Source: Vibrio pomeroyi (GTDB lineage Bacteria; Pseudomonadota; Gammaproteobacteria; Enterobacterales; Vibrionaceae). From it: 64,000 bases of DNA. A program made the position numbers and the translations under genes. The stretch lies in the NCBI RefSeq assembly GCF_024347595.1, contig NZ_AP025506.1, forward strand, positions 558,001-622,000, given 5' to 3'. Within the stretch, counting starts at the first letter, position 1. Every line of letters starts with the position of its first letter. This document shows positions 26,908-40,836 of this stretch, in pieces. The notes beneath the pieces were generated by a model. That model made no database searches, was not told the DNA's origin, and saw nothing but the letters and a program-made list of their open reading frames with translations.

Positions 26908-28326
26908 TTAATCGTTGGTTTGCAGTAGTCTCGCGGTTCCGTTTTCTCGAGTAGCATTAATCGCCGCTAGCTGTTTGTAGATAACAAAGTAACGGTTGAT
27001 ATTAGCAACATAGGTTACAGGCTCTTTACTGACATATTTACGAGTGATGATTTCGACATTCTTGAACCAGATGTTGGGGTTATAGCCTTGTTTCTTAGCC
27101 AGTTGCCTCATCTTTCTGATTTTGGCTGGACCTGCATTGTAAGCGGCTAAGGTGAAGTAGATCTGGTTGTCGGGGGAAATCGCCACGTCACTAAAATAGC
27201 GGTCCTTGATAAAGCGCATGTACTTCACGCCCGCGTGGATATTGTTGTCTACTTTATGGATATTTTTTATGTTGACGTTTTTATCTCGAGCTGTGCTAGG
27301 CAATACCTGCATCACACCAATGGCACCACGATGAGAGACTTGGCTCTGATCAAGCCCTGACTCTTGAAAGCCCTGCGCCGACATCATTAATGGGTCAAAT
27401 TCGTATTTGCTGGAGTATTTCTCAAAGACATCCGCCAGCTTAGCGACTCTGTCTACTTTGTTAGGGTTGAGGGCTCGCCCTAACCAACGGGTATTGTCGA
27501 TGTATTTCTGGTAAATCACATTCCCCAATAAGGTACCAGTACGAGCTTTCTTAACGTATTTATTGATCTCTGCTTTGAGGATTGGGCTGTCTTTTCTCAG
27601 AGCCCACGCAATACGGCCATTTTCACGTAACGGTAAGTCGTTATGAACCTGAATGTTTTCCATTACATCGATCCACAGCTTAGCTTTATGGCTATCTAGA
27701 ATTGTGCCTTGTATGTAGCCTTGGTTAACCAGTTCTATTAGTTCATAGTCTTGCAGTGATTCTTCGATAAAGTGGACATGCAGTGGTGGTAAACCTAATT
27801 CGTTGAGCTCTTTATTCACCCTTTGCACACTCTCGAAGTAGCTAGAGCTCGCGCGTATCCATACTTCCTTACCGCTCAATTGCTTGATTTCAGTGATAGG
27901 CGCTGACTTCTTCCCGGTGATAATGAGTTCTTTACCATCTTTAATCATAGGATCTGAGAAATCGATGCTTTCTAATCGTTTATCGGTGATCGTCAGGTTA
28001 GCTACGGCAACATCACCATAGCCAGACTGTAAAGAAGGCAGCAGATCATCTCGTTGTACAGGAATGATTTGAACATTGAGGTAAGGGTGTTTCTTGCGAA
28101 GGCTTTTCTCAAAGTGGTAGAGCATTTCTGCCACTATGCCTTTTGGCTTACCATCTTCTATGTAGTAGAAGCCAAGATCAGCAGAAACCAGCACTCTAAC
28201 CGTTCCTTTGGTTTTGAGTACATCTAAGTCTCCCATGTATGGCTTATTGCTCAATGGGGACAGTTCTAATGCGTGGGAAAATTGGCTAAATAGCATGATC
28301 CCGATAAGTAATAACAACCTACTCAC
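26908..28326 (-). CDS. MltF-like lytic transglycosylase with solute-binding domain
   Basis: Envelope lytic transglycosylase of 472 residues. A signal peptide (SRLLLLIGIMLFSQFSHA) is followed by a periplasmic SBP_bac_3-type regulatory domain (about 35-280, with GTVRVLVSADLGFYYIEDGKPKG and DFSDPMIKDGKELI). A C-terminal SLT domain follows, with catalytic Glu in GFQESGLDQSQVSHRGAIGVMQVLP and the AAYNAGPAKIRKM motif. The architecture is that of MltF, but the protein is shorter (E. coli 518) and may be a paralogue. The GTG at 28326 has GGAG seven bases upstream; the in-frame GTG at 28332 lies too close to that site. No lipobox was seen. Confidence 0.83.
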   Translation of the reverse strand: MSRLLLLIGIMLFSQFSHALELSPLSNKPYMGDLDVLKTKGTVRVLVSADLGFYYIEDGKPKGIVAEMLYHFEKSLRKKHPYLNVQIIPVQRDDLLPSLQSGYGDVAVANLTITDKRLESIDFSDPMIKDGKELIITGKKSAPITEIKQLSGKEVWIRASSSYFESVQRVNKELNELGLPPLHVHFIEESLQDYELIELVNQGYIQGTILDSHKAKLWIDVMENIQVHNDLPLRENGRIAWALRKDSPILKAEINKYVKKARTGTLLGNVIYQKYIDNTRWLGRALNPNKVDRVAKLADVFEKYSSKYEFDPLMMSAQGFQESGLDQSQVSHRGAIGVMQVLPSTARDKNVNIKNIHKVDNNIHAGVKYMRFIKDRYFSDVAISPDNQIYFTLAAYNAGPAKIRKMRQLAKKQGYNPNIWFKNVEIITRKYVSKEPVTYVANINRYFVIYKQLAAINATRENGTARLLQTND

Positions 28327-28415
28327 ATCCACACTCCATGTTGATGTTTTGTTAACAGTTATTTATTGAAGATACCGTGTATTGTGCGATTCATCAAGTT
28401 TGCGAAATCCAGTTG

Positions 28416-28451
28416 AAAAAAAAGCGCGCTAGTTAATTAGCGCGCTTTTTT
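28416..28451 (-). terminator. Terminator of bamD
   Basis: Perfect stem AAAAAAGCGCGCTA / TAGCGCGCTTTTTT with a 6-base loop and A/T runs on both strands, 22 bases past the bamD stop. Confidence 0.9.
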
Positions 28452-28472
28452 GATTGATATGTAAATGGTTGA

Positions 28473-29201
28473 TTAAGGGAGTGGGTTTAACTCAATCAAC
28501 TTTTCTGTTCTTGAAACTGCGTCTTCTAGGCCCAGTTGTTTGTAGGCTTCGAGCTGTATTTTCAAAGATTTACGCGCTGCAATTGTGTCAGGGTAAGTCT
28601 TTTGCAGTTCTTGAGTTCTGTTAACTGCAGCAATCCAAGCTTCACGGCGTAAGTAGAAATCAGCTGTTGCTAAGTCGTATTCCGCTAGGCGGTTCTTAAG
28701 TGCGAACATGCGTTTTTGTGCATCTTCCGCATAAGGGCTCGCAGGGAAACGCTCAAGTAGTCGCTTGAAGTCAGCAAAAGCAAGCTTCACTGGTTCTGGA
28801 TCTCGGTCACTACGATCGATATTAAAAATATCGTGCATGAAGTTTCGATCTTGTGCCATGTGCGTTAGGCCGCGCATGTAAAGAACCCAGTCTTGTTTCT
28901 CATGAGTTGGGTTTAAACGCAGGAATCGTGAAATGGTCGCAAGGCCAAGGGCTAAGTCATCATTTTTGTAGTAAGCGTAAATCAGATCGAGCTGTACTTG
29001 CTCAGAATAGGCGCCGAATGGGTAACGAGAGTCTAGGGCTTCTAGCTTTTCGATTGCAGAAAGCCAGCTACCGCTCTGCAGTGATTCTTGAGCGTCAGAG
29101 TAGAGAACCGATGGCGGTACATCTGGCACTATCTCTTCACTACTTGAACAACCAACCAAGAGTGATACGGCTAATAGACCCGATAAAGTAAGGTGTTTCA
29201 T
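28473..29201 (-). CDS. bamD: Outer membrane assembly lipoprotein BamD
   Basis: Essential lipoprotein of the BAM complex that folds beta-barrels into the outer membrane. It has 242 residues, a signal peptide with lipobox LVGC (Cys18), and five TPR-like helical repeats (SDAQESLQSGSWLSAIEKLEALDSRYPFG, RLLERFPASPYAEDAQ). Divergent from rluD, the conserved gammaproteobacterial arrangement. Confidence 0.96.
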   Translation of the reverse strand: MKHLTLSGLLAVSLLVGCSSSEEIVPDVPPSVLYSDAQESLQSGSWLSAIEKLEALDSRYPFGAYSEQVQLDLIYAYYKNDDLALGLATISRFLRLNPTHEKQDWVLYMRGLTHMAQDRNFMHDIFNIDRSDRDPEPVKLAFADFKRLLERFPASPYAEDAQKRMFALKNRLAEYDLATADFYLRREAWIAAVNRTQELQKTYPDTIAARKSLKIQLEAYKQLGLEDAVSRTEKLIELNPLP

Positions 29202-29338
29202 GTCAGGCGTCGATTCCTTGAATTAAATATTTCGTAAGCTTCCGTTACTTTCTAACCAGTAACAGATACAATGATGCAATTATTCTATTTTATCCATACT
29301 AATGGGTATTAGTCTCACGGTTTTTAAAAAAGTTCGAT

Positions 29339-30313
29339 ATGGCTCAGCAGATCACATTAACAGACACAGTAAAAAGCAGCCAGTTAGGTCAACGTTTAGA
29401 CCAAGCTGTCGCTGAACTATTTACCGATTTTTCTCGCTCTCGTATTAAAGAGTGGCTTCTTGACGGCAAAATCCAAGTGGATGGCGAAGTTATCACTAAG
29501 CCGCGCGTTAAGGTTATGGGCGGTGAAGAGATCATCCTGCAAGCTGAACTTGCAGATGAAGAGCGCTGGGAAGCACAAGACATTCCTCTAGACATTGTCT
29601 ACGAAGATGACGACTTATTGGTTATCAACAAGCCTCGCGACTTTGTTGTTCACCCTGGAGCAGGTACGCCGGATGGAACCGTGCTAAACGCGTTACTGCA
29701 CCACTACCCACAAATTGCTGAAGTACCTCGTGCTGGTATTGTGCACCGTCTTGATAAAGATACAACTGGTCTTATGGTTGTGGCTAAAACGGTTCCAGCT
29801 CAAACTCGTCTTGTACGTGCATTGGCTAAGCGTCGCATTACTCGTGAATACGAAGCGATTGCTATCGGTAAAATGACTGCTGGTGGTGTGGTAGAAAAAG
29901 GCATTAGCCGTCACGCAACTAAGCGCACGTTAATGGCAGTAAATGAAGTAGGTAAGCCTGCGGTAACTCACTACCGTGTTGCTGAGCACTTCCGTGAACA
30001 TACGCGTATTCGTCTGCGTCTAGAAACGGGTCGTACTCACCAAATCCGTGTTCACATGTCATACCTTCAGCACCCGCTGCTAGGTGATGTGGCATACGGT
30101 GGTCGTGCACGCATTCCAAAAGGCGCATCTGAAGAACTAACGACAATGATTCGTTCTTTTGACCGTCAGGCACTACACGCGGTTATGCTTAAATTTGTTC
30201 ACCCAATTACAGGTGAAGAAGTTGAGTTCCACGCTCCAGTGCCAAATGACATGGTTGTGATGGCTGAAGCGTTACGTGTTGATGCTCGCGAAAACCTAGA
30301 AGACGACATTTAA
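29339..30313 (+). CDS. rluD: 23S rRNA pseudouridine synthase RluD
   Basis: Makes pseudouridines 1911, 1915 and 1917 in helix 69 of 23S rRNA. Of 324 residues, the S4 RNA-binding domain is at about 15-75 (GQRLDQAVAELFTDFSRSRIKEWLLDGKI). The catalytic domain has Asp in HRLDKDTTGLMVVAKT, and the C-terminal HPITGEEVEFHAPVP segment is typical of RluA-family enzymes. First gene of rluD-pgeF, only 2 bases from the next start. Confidence 0.96.
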   Translation: MAQQITLTDTVKSSQLGQRLDQAVAELFTDFSRSRIKEWLLDGKIQVDGEVITKPRVKVMGGEEIILQAELADEERWEAQDIPLDIVYEDDDLLVINKPRDFVVHPGAGTPDGTVLNALLHHYPQIAEVPRAGIVHRLDKDTTGLMVVAKTVPAQTRLVRALAKRRITREYEAIAIGKMTAGGVVEKGISRHATKRTLMAVNEVGKPAVTHYRVAEHFREHTRIRLRLETGRTHQIRVHMSYLQHPLLGDVAYGGRARIPKGASEELTTMIRSFDRQALHAVMLKFVHPITGEEVEFHAPVPNDMVVMAEALRVDARENLEDDI

Positions 30314-30315
30314 TC

Positions 30316-31056
30316 GTGTCAATGATCATCCCTAACTGGAATGCACCTAAAAACGTGAAGGCATTTGCTTCGACACGTTTCGAGGGTTTTTCAACGGGTG
30401 CGTATCAAGGATTAAACCTAGGTACGCATGTTGGGGATGATGCTTCGCTTGTTGAAAATAACCGAGCATGGCTTAAGCAACAATCTAACATGCCTGCTTC
30501 ACCAGTCTGGTTAAATCAAACTCACTCAACAGATGTTGTTACGGTTTTAGAACCGACGACGGATATTCTCGATGCTGATGGGGCATTTACCACAGCTACC
30601 GGTGTTGTCTGTTCTGCAATGACAGCCGATTGTTTACCAGTCATTCTTACTGATACCAAAGGCACTCAAGTCGCAGCTGTTCATGCTGGTTGGCGTGGTC
30701 TTGCTGGTGGTATTCTTGAGAATGCAGTCGCAAAGTTTTCAAACCTTGATTCAGATAACCAAATTATGGCTTGGCTTGGTCCTGCTATTGGTAAAGATGC
30801 GTTTGAGGTTGGTGATGACGTGCTAGAAGCTTTTGTTCGCTTTGATCCTCAAGCTCAATTAGCATTTCAAGCCAAAGCTGAATCAGGAAAATGGCTAGCG
30901 AACATGTCTCAACTTGCAACACAAAGACTTGCGAAAGTGGGCGTGTCACAAGTGACTGACTCTAACCTATGTACATTCGCAGATTCAGACGCTTTCTATT
31001 CTTATCGTCGTGATGGCATTACAGGGCGTCAGGCTACTTTTATTTGGTTAGAGTAA
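30316..31056 (+). CDS. pgeF: Peptidoglycan editing factor PgeF (YfiH, laccase-domain protein)
   Basis: Cytoplasmic DUF152 protein of 246 residues. E. coli PgeF removes mis-incorporated residues (L-Ser) from UDP-MurNAc precursors; related proteins act on purine nucleosides or polyphenols. Metal-site motifs are NQTHSTDV (His), MTADCLPV (Cys) and AVHAGWRGLAGG (His), followed by WLGPAIG and SYRRDGITGR. A GTG at 30316 gives a start resembling E. coli (MSMIIPNW); an ATG follows two codons later at 30322. Spacing of 2 bases from rluD indicates co-transcription. Confidence 0.93.
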   Translation: MSMIIPNWNAPKNVKAFASTRFEGFSTGAYQGLNLGTHVGDDASLVENNRAWLKQQSNMPASPVWLNQTHSTDVVTVLEPTTDILDADGAFTTATGVVCSAMTADCLPVILTDTKGTQVAAVHAGWRGLAGGILENAVAKFSNLDSDNQIMAWLGPAIGKDAFEVGDDVLEAFVRFDPQAQLAFQAKAESGKWLANMSQLATQRLAKVGVSQVTDSNLCTFADSDAFYSYRRDGITGRQATFIWLE

Positions 31057-31127
31057 TTTCTAACTAGTGCAACTACTCATCCAGCTCATTTATATTTTTA
31101 GATAAGCTCTATTCTTCATTCTTATCC

Positions 31128-31156
31128 CTTGAAAATCTACGTTACCGTATCCATCT
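31128..31156 (+). promoter_or_regulatory. Candidate sigma-32 heat-shock promoter of clpB
   Basis: CTTGAAA, 14-base spacer, then ATCCATCT, close to the consensus CTTGAAA-N(11-14)-CCCCATnT. It ends 43 bases before the clpB ATG. Confidence 0.65.
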
Positions 31157-31198
31157 TCTAACCATAAGATAAACATATCTAAGAGTAGGAAGGTTGGC

Positions 31199-33772
31199 AT
31201 GCGTCTCGATCGATTCACTAGTAAATTCCAAATTGCGATATCTGATGCTCAGTCGCTCGCATTAGGTCGTGATCACCAATATATAGAACCTGTACACCTA
31301 ATGGTGTCTTTGCTTAATCAAGATGGCAGTGCAATTCGCCCATTGCTGACCATGTTGAATATTGATGTGGTTCAATTGCGTTCAAAGCTAAGCGAAATAT
31401 TAGATCGTGTACCAAAAGTAAGTGGTATCGGTGGTGATGTTCAGCTGTCGAATGCAATGGGCACGTTATTCAACCTATGTGACAAAGTCGCGCAAAAGCG
31501 TCAAGACAGTTACATATCTTCAGAAGTCTTCCTACTTGCTGCTATTGAAGACAAAGGTCCTTTAGGTAACTTGCTTAAGGAGCTTGGTCTTACTGAACAG
31601 AAATTATCTCAAGCCATTGAGCAAGTTCGCGGTGGTCAAAAGGTCGATGACCCAAATGCCGAGGACAGACGTCAAGCATTAGAGAAGTTCACCATTGATC
31701 TGACTGAAAGAGCAGAGCAAGGAAAACTCGATCCTGTTATCGGTCGTGATGATGAAATTCGTCGTACCATCCAAGTACTTCAGCGTCGTACCAAAAACAA
31801 CCCTGTCATTATTGGCGAACCTGGTGTTGGTAAAACCGCGATTGTTGAAGGTTTGGCTCAGCGCATTATCAATAATGAAGTACCTGAAGGTTTAAGAGGC
31901 CGACGTGTGCTTTCATTGGATATGGGCTCTTTAGTGGCGGGTGCTAAATATCGTGGTGAATTTGAAGAACGTTTGAAATCGGTTCTCAATGAATTGTCTA
32001 AAGAAGAAGGCAACATCATTCTCTTTATCGATGAAATTCACACCATGGTCGGTGCCGGTAAAGGCGAAGGCTCTATGGATGCCGGTAATATGCTGAAACC
32101 AGCGTTGGCTCGTGGGGAATTACACTGTGTAGGTGCGACGACCCTCGATGAGTATCGCCAATATATAGAGAAAGACCCTGCATTAGAGCGTCGATTCCAG
32201 AAAGTACTGGTCGATGAGCCAACGGTTGAAGACACGGTAGCCATTCTTCGTGGTCTGAAAGAGCGCTACGAACTTCACCATCACGTTGAAATTACTGACC
32301 CAGCAATTGTGGCAGCGGCAACGTTGTCTCATCGATACGTTTCTGATCGCCAATTACCGGACAAGGCTATTGACCTGATTGATGAAGCTGCATCAAGTAT
32401 CCGTATGCAGATCGATTCAAAACCGGAATCTCTGGATAAGCTTGAACGCAAGATCATTCAATTGAAGATCGAGCAGCAAGCTCTGACCAACGAAAATGAC
32501 GAAGCCAGTGAAAAACGCCTTCGTACATTACAAGCTGAGCTTTCAGATAAAGAAAGAGATTTTGCAGAGCTCGAAGAAGTTTGGAATGCAGAAAAAGCCG
32601 CATTGTCTGGCACGCAACATATCAAGTCAGAGTTAGAACAAGCTCGTATGGATATGGATTTTGCAAGACGTGCTGGTGATCTTAACCGAATGTCTGAATT
32701 GCAATACGGCCGCATCCCTGAACTAGAGAAGCAGTTAGATCTCGCGACTCAAGCTGAAATGCAAGAAATGACCTTATTACGTAATAAGGTTACCGACGCA
32801 GAAATTGCAGACGTGCTATCTAAGCAAACCGGCATCCCAGTTTCGAAAATGTTAGAAGCGGAGAAAGAGAAGCTTCTTAAAATGGAAGGTGTTCTGCATA
32901 AACGTGTCATCGGTCAAGCAGAAGCGGTGGAAGTGGTTTCGAATGCGATTCGTCGTAGCCGTGCAGGTTTGTCTGATCCGAATAAGCCGATTGGTTCCTT
33001 CCTATTCCTCGGTCCTACTGGGGTAGGTAAAACCGAACTGTGTAAAACACTCGCTAACTTTATGTTTGATAGTGATGATGCGATGGTTCGTATCGATATG
33101 TCTGAATTCATGGAGAAGCATTCAGTTGCTCGTTTGGTTGGTGCGCCTCCAGGTTATGTTGGGTATGAAGAAGGTGGTTACTTAACAGAAGCTGTACGTC
33201 GTAAGCCTTATTCAGTGATTTTGTTGGATGAAGTAGAGAAAGCACACCCGGATGTTTTCAATATCTTGTTGCAGGTTCTTGATGATGGTCGCTTAACCGA
33301 TGGTCAGGGTCGCACGGTCGACTTCAGAAATACGGTGGTGATCATGACATCTAACCTTGGTTCTTCGAGAATCCAAGAGAATTTCAACACACTCGACTAT
33401 CAAGGGATAAAGAATGAGGTGATGGAAGTTGTAGGTAAGCATTTCCGTCCTGAGTTTTTAAACCGTGTTGATGAAAGTGTTGTGTTCCACCCATTAGGCC
33501 AAGAACACATTCAATCTATTGCTTCTATCCAGCTTGAGCATCTGAAAAAGCGTATGGAAGATAATGGTTATGAACTTGAAGTGTCGGAAAAAGCGCTTAA
33601 GCTGATTTCTCAAGTTGGCTTCGACCCGGTATATGGTGCTCGACCGTTGAAAAGAGCGATTCAACAGAGTGTTGAGAACCCGCTAGCGAAAGCGATACTG
33701 GCTGGAAAAATAAACCCAGAGAAAAAAGTTCAACTATTAGTAAATAACGACAGAATCATTGCTCACCAATAA
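31199..33772 (+). CDS. clpB: ATP-dependent disaggregase ClpB
   Basis: Hexameric AAA+ chaperone that pulls apart protein aggregates with DnaK. The 857 residues have the E. coli length and order. ClpN repeats are at about 1-145. AAA1 has Walker A GEPGVGKT (near 205) and Walker [13 protein letters not shown]. The coiled-coil middle domain is at about 400-530. AAA2 has [13 protein letters not shown] (near 605) and [12 protein letters not shown], followed by the C-terminal D2-small domain. A heat-shock type promoter lies upstream. Gene order after bamD-rluD-pgeF is the classic one. Confidence 0.97.
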   Translation: MRLDRFTSKFQIAISDAQSLALGRDHQYIEPVHLMVSLLNQDGSAIRPLLTMLNIDVVQLRSKLSEILDRVPKVSGIGGDVQLSNAMGTLFNLCDKVAQKRQDSYISSEVFLLAAIEDKGPLGNLLKELGLTEQKLSQAIEQVRGGQKVDDPNAEDRRQALEKFTIDLTERAEQGKLDPVIGRDDEIRRTIQVLQRRTKNNPVIIGEPGVGKTAIVEGLAQRIINNEVPEGLRGRRVLSLDMGSLVAGAKYRGEFEERLKSVLNELSKEEGNIILFIDEIHTMVGAGKGEGSMDAGNMLKPALARGELHCVGATTLDEYRQYIEKDPALERRFQKVLVDEPTVEDTVAILRGLKERYELHHHVEITDPAIVAAATLSHRYVSDRQLPDKAIDLIDEAASSIRMQIDSKPESLDKLERKIIQLKIEQQALTNENDEASEKRLRTLQAELSDKERDFAELEEVWNAEKAALSGTQHIKSELEQARMDMDFARRAGDLNRMSELQYGRIPELEKQLDLATQAEMQEMTLLRNKVTDAEIADVLSKQTGIPVSKMLEAEKEKLLKMEGVLHKRVIGQAEAVEVVSNAIRRSRAGLSDPNKPIGSFLFLGPTGVGKTELCKTLANFMFDSDDAMVRIDMSEFMEKHSVARLVGAPPGYVGYEEGGYLTEAVRRKPYSVILLDEVEKAHPDVFNILLQVLDDGRLTDGQGRTVDFRNTVVIMTSNLGSSRIQENFNTLDYQGIKNEVMEVVGKHFRPEFLNRVDESVVFHPLGQEHIQSIASIQLEHLKKRMEDNGYELEVSEKALKLISQVGFDPVYGARPLKRAIQQSVENPLAKAILAGKINPEKKVQLLVNNDRIIAHQ

Positions 33773-33787
33773 TTAAAGCACGAACGG

Positions 33788-33830
33788 TAGGTACGATTAG
33801 CTGAAATTAAGGCGTAATCGTACCTATTTT
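33788..33830 (+). terminator. Terminator of clpB
   Basis: Perfect 12-bp arms TAGGTACGATTA / TAATCGTACCTA around a 15-base loop, followed by TTTT. Confidence 0.75.
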
Positions 33831-33892
33831 GAACGCTTTGTTTGAATAGTGTTCGAACGGTCGCCGGTGGCGGTTTTTTTTTGTTTTTGGTC

Positions 33893-33920
33893 TTGTGCAA
33901 AGGATTATTCTCTCTATAAT
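33893..33920 (+). promoter_or_regulatory. rRNA operon promoter P1
   Basis: TTGTGC, 16-bp spacer, perfect TATAAT, followed by the GC-rich discriminator GCGCCTCC characteristic of stringently controlled rrn P1 promoters. A T-rich UP-element-like tract lies just upstream (33872-33888). Confidence 0.85.
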
Positions 33921-34017
33921 GCGCCTCCGTTGCCAAGGATAACCAAGCGGTTTGAACTGAGTAACAAGACGGAACTAAGCATTTAAGATGCTTTGAAAAA
34001 TTAGCTGGAAAAAGTGT

Positions 34018-34045
34018 TTGACACTGGAACCCAATTCGCTAGAAT
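34018..34045 (+). promoter_or_regulatory. rRNA operon promoter P2
   Basis: Perfect TTGACA, 16-bp spacer, TAGAAT, about 125 bp downstream of P1. Confidence 0.8.
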
Positions 34046-34097
34046 GGCCGTCCACTTCGAGAGGCTCCTTGGTTAAAAGGAACGCTCAAGAAGTAAA

Positions 34098-34108
34098 GCT
34101 CTTTAACA
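34098..34108 (+). promoter_or_regulatory. boxA antitermination element, rrn leader
   Basis: GCTCTTTAACA, the NusB/S10 recognition boxA of rRNA leaders. An identical copy lies in the 16S-23S spacer at 36104-36114. Confidence 0.88.
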
Positions 34109-34338
34109 ATTTAAACCTATCAATCTGTGTGGGCACTCGTTGATGAATATCAAAACGTTTTATCGTTAGATAAAACAGATTCTTCGGAATCAAAATGATT
34201 TCAATGAACTGAGTGACCAATACAAATAACTTCGGTTATTTGGCACAGTCAATTCATTACCATTCTGTTGGAATGGTAATAGCTTTAGAATTACTTTTTG
34301 TAGTTTTGAAGTCAGTATTCGTTGAGTCACAAAATCTT

Positions 34339-35893
<1,555 letters not shown>

Positions 35894-35969
35894 TACGAAG
35901 ATATTCACGATAAGTGTCCACACAGATTGATGGTTTAATAAGTTAAGAGTAGGAAATACTTTTCCAGAT

Positions 35970-36045
35970 GGGGCTATAGCTCAGCTGGGAGAGCGCCTCG
36001 CTGGCAGCGAGGAGGTCTGCGGTTCGATCCCGCATAGCTCCACCA
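35970..36045 (+). tRNA. tRNA-Ala (anticodon GGC)
   Basis: A 76-nt cloverleaf ending in CCA. Acceptor GGGGCTA / TAGCTCC. Anticodon stem CCTCG / CGAGG with loop CTGGCAG, giving anticodon GGC, which reads GCC and GCU. T-arm GGTTCGATCC. Most gammaproteobacterial 16S-23S spacers that carry tRNA-Ala use the TGC isoacceptor, so the GGC form is notable. Confidence 0.96.
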
Positions 36046-36103
36046 TCTTTAAGTGTTCTTCCTTAAGAATCTTTAAAAATGGTTATTTCTTTTGAAATAC
36101 CTA

Positions 36104-36114
36104 GCTCTTTAACA
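36104..36114 (+). promoter_or_regulatory. boxA antitermination element, 16S-23S spacer
   Basis: GCTCTTTAACA, a second copy of the leader boxA, as expected ahead of 23S. Confidence 0.85.
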
Positions 36115-36343
36115 ATTTGGAAAGCTGACTGATTGATTACTTACGAGTAATTCAATCAAATTTAAAAGTTCTCAATGTTTATCTTTTGATAAACACAACA
36201 AACACATTCAAGTGTCTTGTATTCGATTCAAATTCGTTTGAATCACATTGAGTCCGGCAAACAGTCATTGAGAATTAACCCTTCTTAATGACAACCAAAA
36301 ACCTTGGTTAGTTGCCATACACTAAGACCCTTTCGGGTTGTAT

Positions 36344-39235
<2,892 letters not shown>

Positions 39236-39326
39236 ACAACACCCAAGGGGTTTTGTGGACTCAAAGACAGACCTTGAATGAGTTTGAAGAGTTACTTTTA
39301 AATACAGTTTTCCGAATTTTAAAATT

Positions 39327-39446
39327 TGCTTGGCGACCATAGCATTGTGGACCCACCTGATTCCATGCCGAACTCAGAAGTGAAACACAATAGCGCCGAT
39401 GGTAGTGTGGGGCTTCCCCATGTGAGAGTAGGACATCGCCAGGCTT
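39327..39446 (+). rRNA. rrf: 5S ribosomal RNA
   Basis: About 120 nt, TGCTTGGCGACCATAGC ... GACATCGCCAGGC, with pairing 5' and 3' ends and the usual CCGAACTCAGAAGTGAAAC loop. Ends may shift by a few bases. Confidence 0.95.
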
Positions 39447-39489
39447 TAAATTATGAACGACTTGTCAGCGACGACAAGTAGTCCACTGC

Positions 39490-39566
39490 GGAGTGGTAGT
39501 TCAGTTGGTTAGAATACCGGCCTGTCACGCCGGGGGTCGCGGGTTCGAGTCCCGTCCACTCCGCCA
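39490..39566 (+). tRNA. tRNA-Asp (anticodon GTC)
   Basis: A 77-nt cloverleaf with CCA. Acceptor GGAGTGG / CCACTCC, anticodon stem CCGGC / GCCGG with loop CTGTCAC. Distal tRNA of the rRNA operon. Confidence 0.97.
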
Positions 39567-39601
39567 CTTATTCAGAGTTTCAGCTCTTTAAAACTGAAAA
39601 T

Positions 39602-39678
<77 letters not shown>

Positions 39679-39683
39679 TATTT

Positions 39684-39714
39684 AAGGCTCTAGTTGAAAG
39701 ACTAGAGCCTTTTT
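39684..39714 (+). terminator. rRNA operon terminator
   Basis: Stem AGGCTCTAG / CTAGAGCCT with an 8-base loop followed by TTTTT, beginning 6 bases after tRNA-Trp. Confidence 0.9.
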
Positions 39715-39740
39715 GCTTTTTGGCGTTGAAACATGTCATT

Positions 39741-39858
39741 AGCAGAGCTCCGGGTTTCCCGACTTACCAGAGCAGCGCGTGTGGGAGTTCAAACCTCCGG
39801 AGTGCCGATCCATTCCACTCCTTCCAAATTTAAAGCTTTAGTTGAAAGAAGAGTCTGT
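39741..39858 (+). pseudogene. Decayed tRNA plus terminator copy distal to the rrn operon
   Basis: From about 39767 the sequence repeats the 3' part of tRNA-Trp and its downstream terminator in degraded form: AGAGCAGCG, a deletion of the anticodon arm, GTGTGGGAGTTCAAACCTC, then TTCCAAATTTAAAGCTTTAG and TTGAAAGAAGAGTC, versus CCATATTTAAGGCTCTAG and TTGAAAGACTAGAGCC in the intact copy. The block TCCACTCCTTCCA resembles the tRNA-Asp 3' end, and AGCAGAGCTCCGGGTTTCCC (39741-39760) looks like another D-arm remnant. No cloverleaf can form. Confidence 0.65.
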
Positions 39859-39951
39859 GTACTTTGTAAAGTTTCAAGATTCATTCCTAGCTCTCAATAA
39901 ACAAATCTCTATTTTCCCAAAAAATCACGGTCAATATGAATATATTTTCTA

Positions 39952-40836
39952 ATGACGACTAGTATAAATAATATGCATCTTTCACTTGGAATTGGTATGA
40001 GGTTATTTTGTGTATTAGTTTGGGCCTTTTGTTCTTTTTTCGTATCGGCAACGACTTGGGAGAAAGAGAAGACCCCTACGGTAAATTCAACCTCATCAAT
40101 AGGAAGCTATGCTAACGGTTGCCTTGATGGCGCACAGGCCTTGCCAATCGATGGCGTCGGTTACCAGATTATTCGTCCTCAAAGAGGGCGTTATTATGGT
40201 CATACAGAGGCCATTCAGTTCATTGAAAGGCTAGGCATAACTACAAGTGAGCAACTCGATACCAACTTACTGGTAGGAGATATTTCTTTGCCTCGTGGCG
40301 GGCGCTTTTCATCTGGTCATTCAAGTCATCAAACAGGGCTAGATATCGATATATGGTTAAGACTCACAAGCAAGAGGCTTTCGGTGAATGAGCTTGCTGT
40401 CCCTAAGCCAGTGAGTGTCGTTGATCTTACTAACTACAAGCTTCGCAAATCAAATTGGACAGAGGATCATTTTCAAGTGATCCGCTATGCCGCGAAAGAT
40501 GAGAAAGTAGTGCGAATTTTTGTTCATCCCGTGATTAAGCAAACCCTTTGTGAGCAAGAAAACTTTGATGCAGATGATAGAGCTTGGCTTGGCAAAATCA
40601 GACCTTGGTGGGGGCATCATTCTCATTTTCATGTTCGCTTAAAGTGCCCTGAAGGGAGTACGAACTGCATTGCTCAAGCTAGCCCTCCAAAAGGTGATGG
40701 TTGTGGAGAAGAACTTGCAAGTTGGGCTCCGAAAACCATACCTGTATCTCCTCCTAAAAAAGTCGCAAAAAGTAAGAAAAAGAAGAAAGTTAAAGTGATG
40801 CCAAGTCAGTGTTTAGCCTTGATATCCAATAAGTAA
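39952..40836 (+). CDS. mepA: Penicillin-insensitive murein endopeptidase MepA
   Basis: Periplasmic LAS-family zinc DD-/LD-endopeptidase that cuts peptidoglycan cross-links. Motifs SSGHSSHQTGLDIDIWLR (zinc His and Asp) and WWGHHSHFHVRLKCP are intact, as are RPQRGRYYGH and KLRKSNWTEDHFQVIRYA. Cysteines in CLDGAQAL, the middle and the CGEELASW region could form the known disulfides. The longest frame (294 residues) starts at 39952. ATGs at 39973 and 39997 are possible, and the last begins a clean signal peptide (MRLFCVLVWAFCSFFVSA), so it is my preferred start. The C-terminus carries an unusual Lys-rich tail after the catalytic domain. Confidence 0.93.
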   Translation: MTTSINNMHLSLGIGMRLFCVLVWAFCSFFVSATTWEKEKTPTVNSTSSIGSYANGCLDGAQALPIDGVGYQIIRPQRGRYYGHTEAIQFIERLGITTSEQLDTNLLVGDISLPRGGRFSSGHSSHQTGLDIDIWLRLTSKRLSVNELAVPKPVSVVDLTNYKLRKSNWTEDHFQVIRYAAKDEKVVRIFVHPVIKQTLCEQENFDADDRAWLGKIRPWWGHHSHFHVRLKCPEGSTNCIAQASPPKGDGCGEELASWAPKTIPVSPPKKVAKSKKKKKVKVMPSQCLALISNK

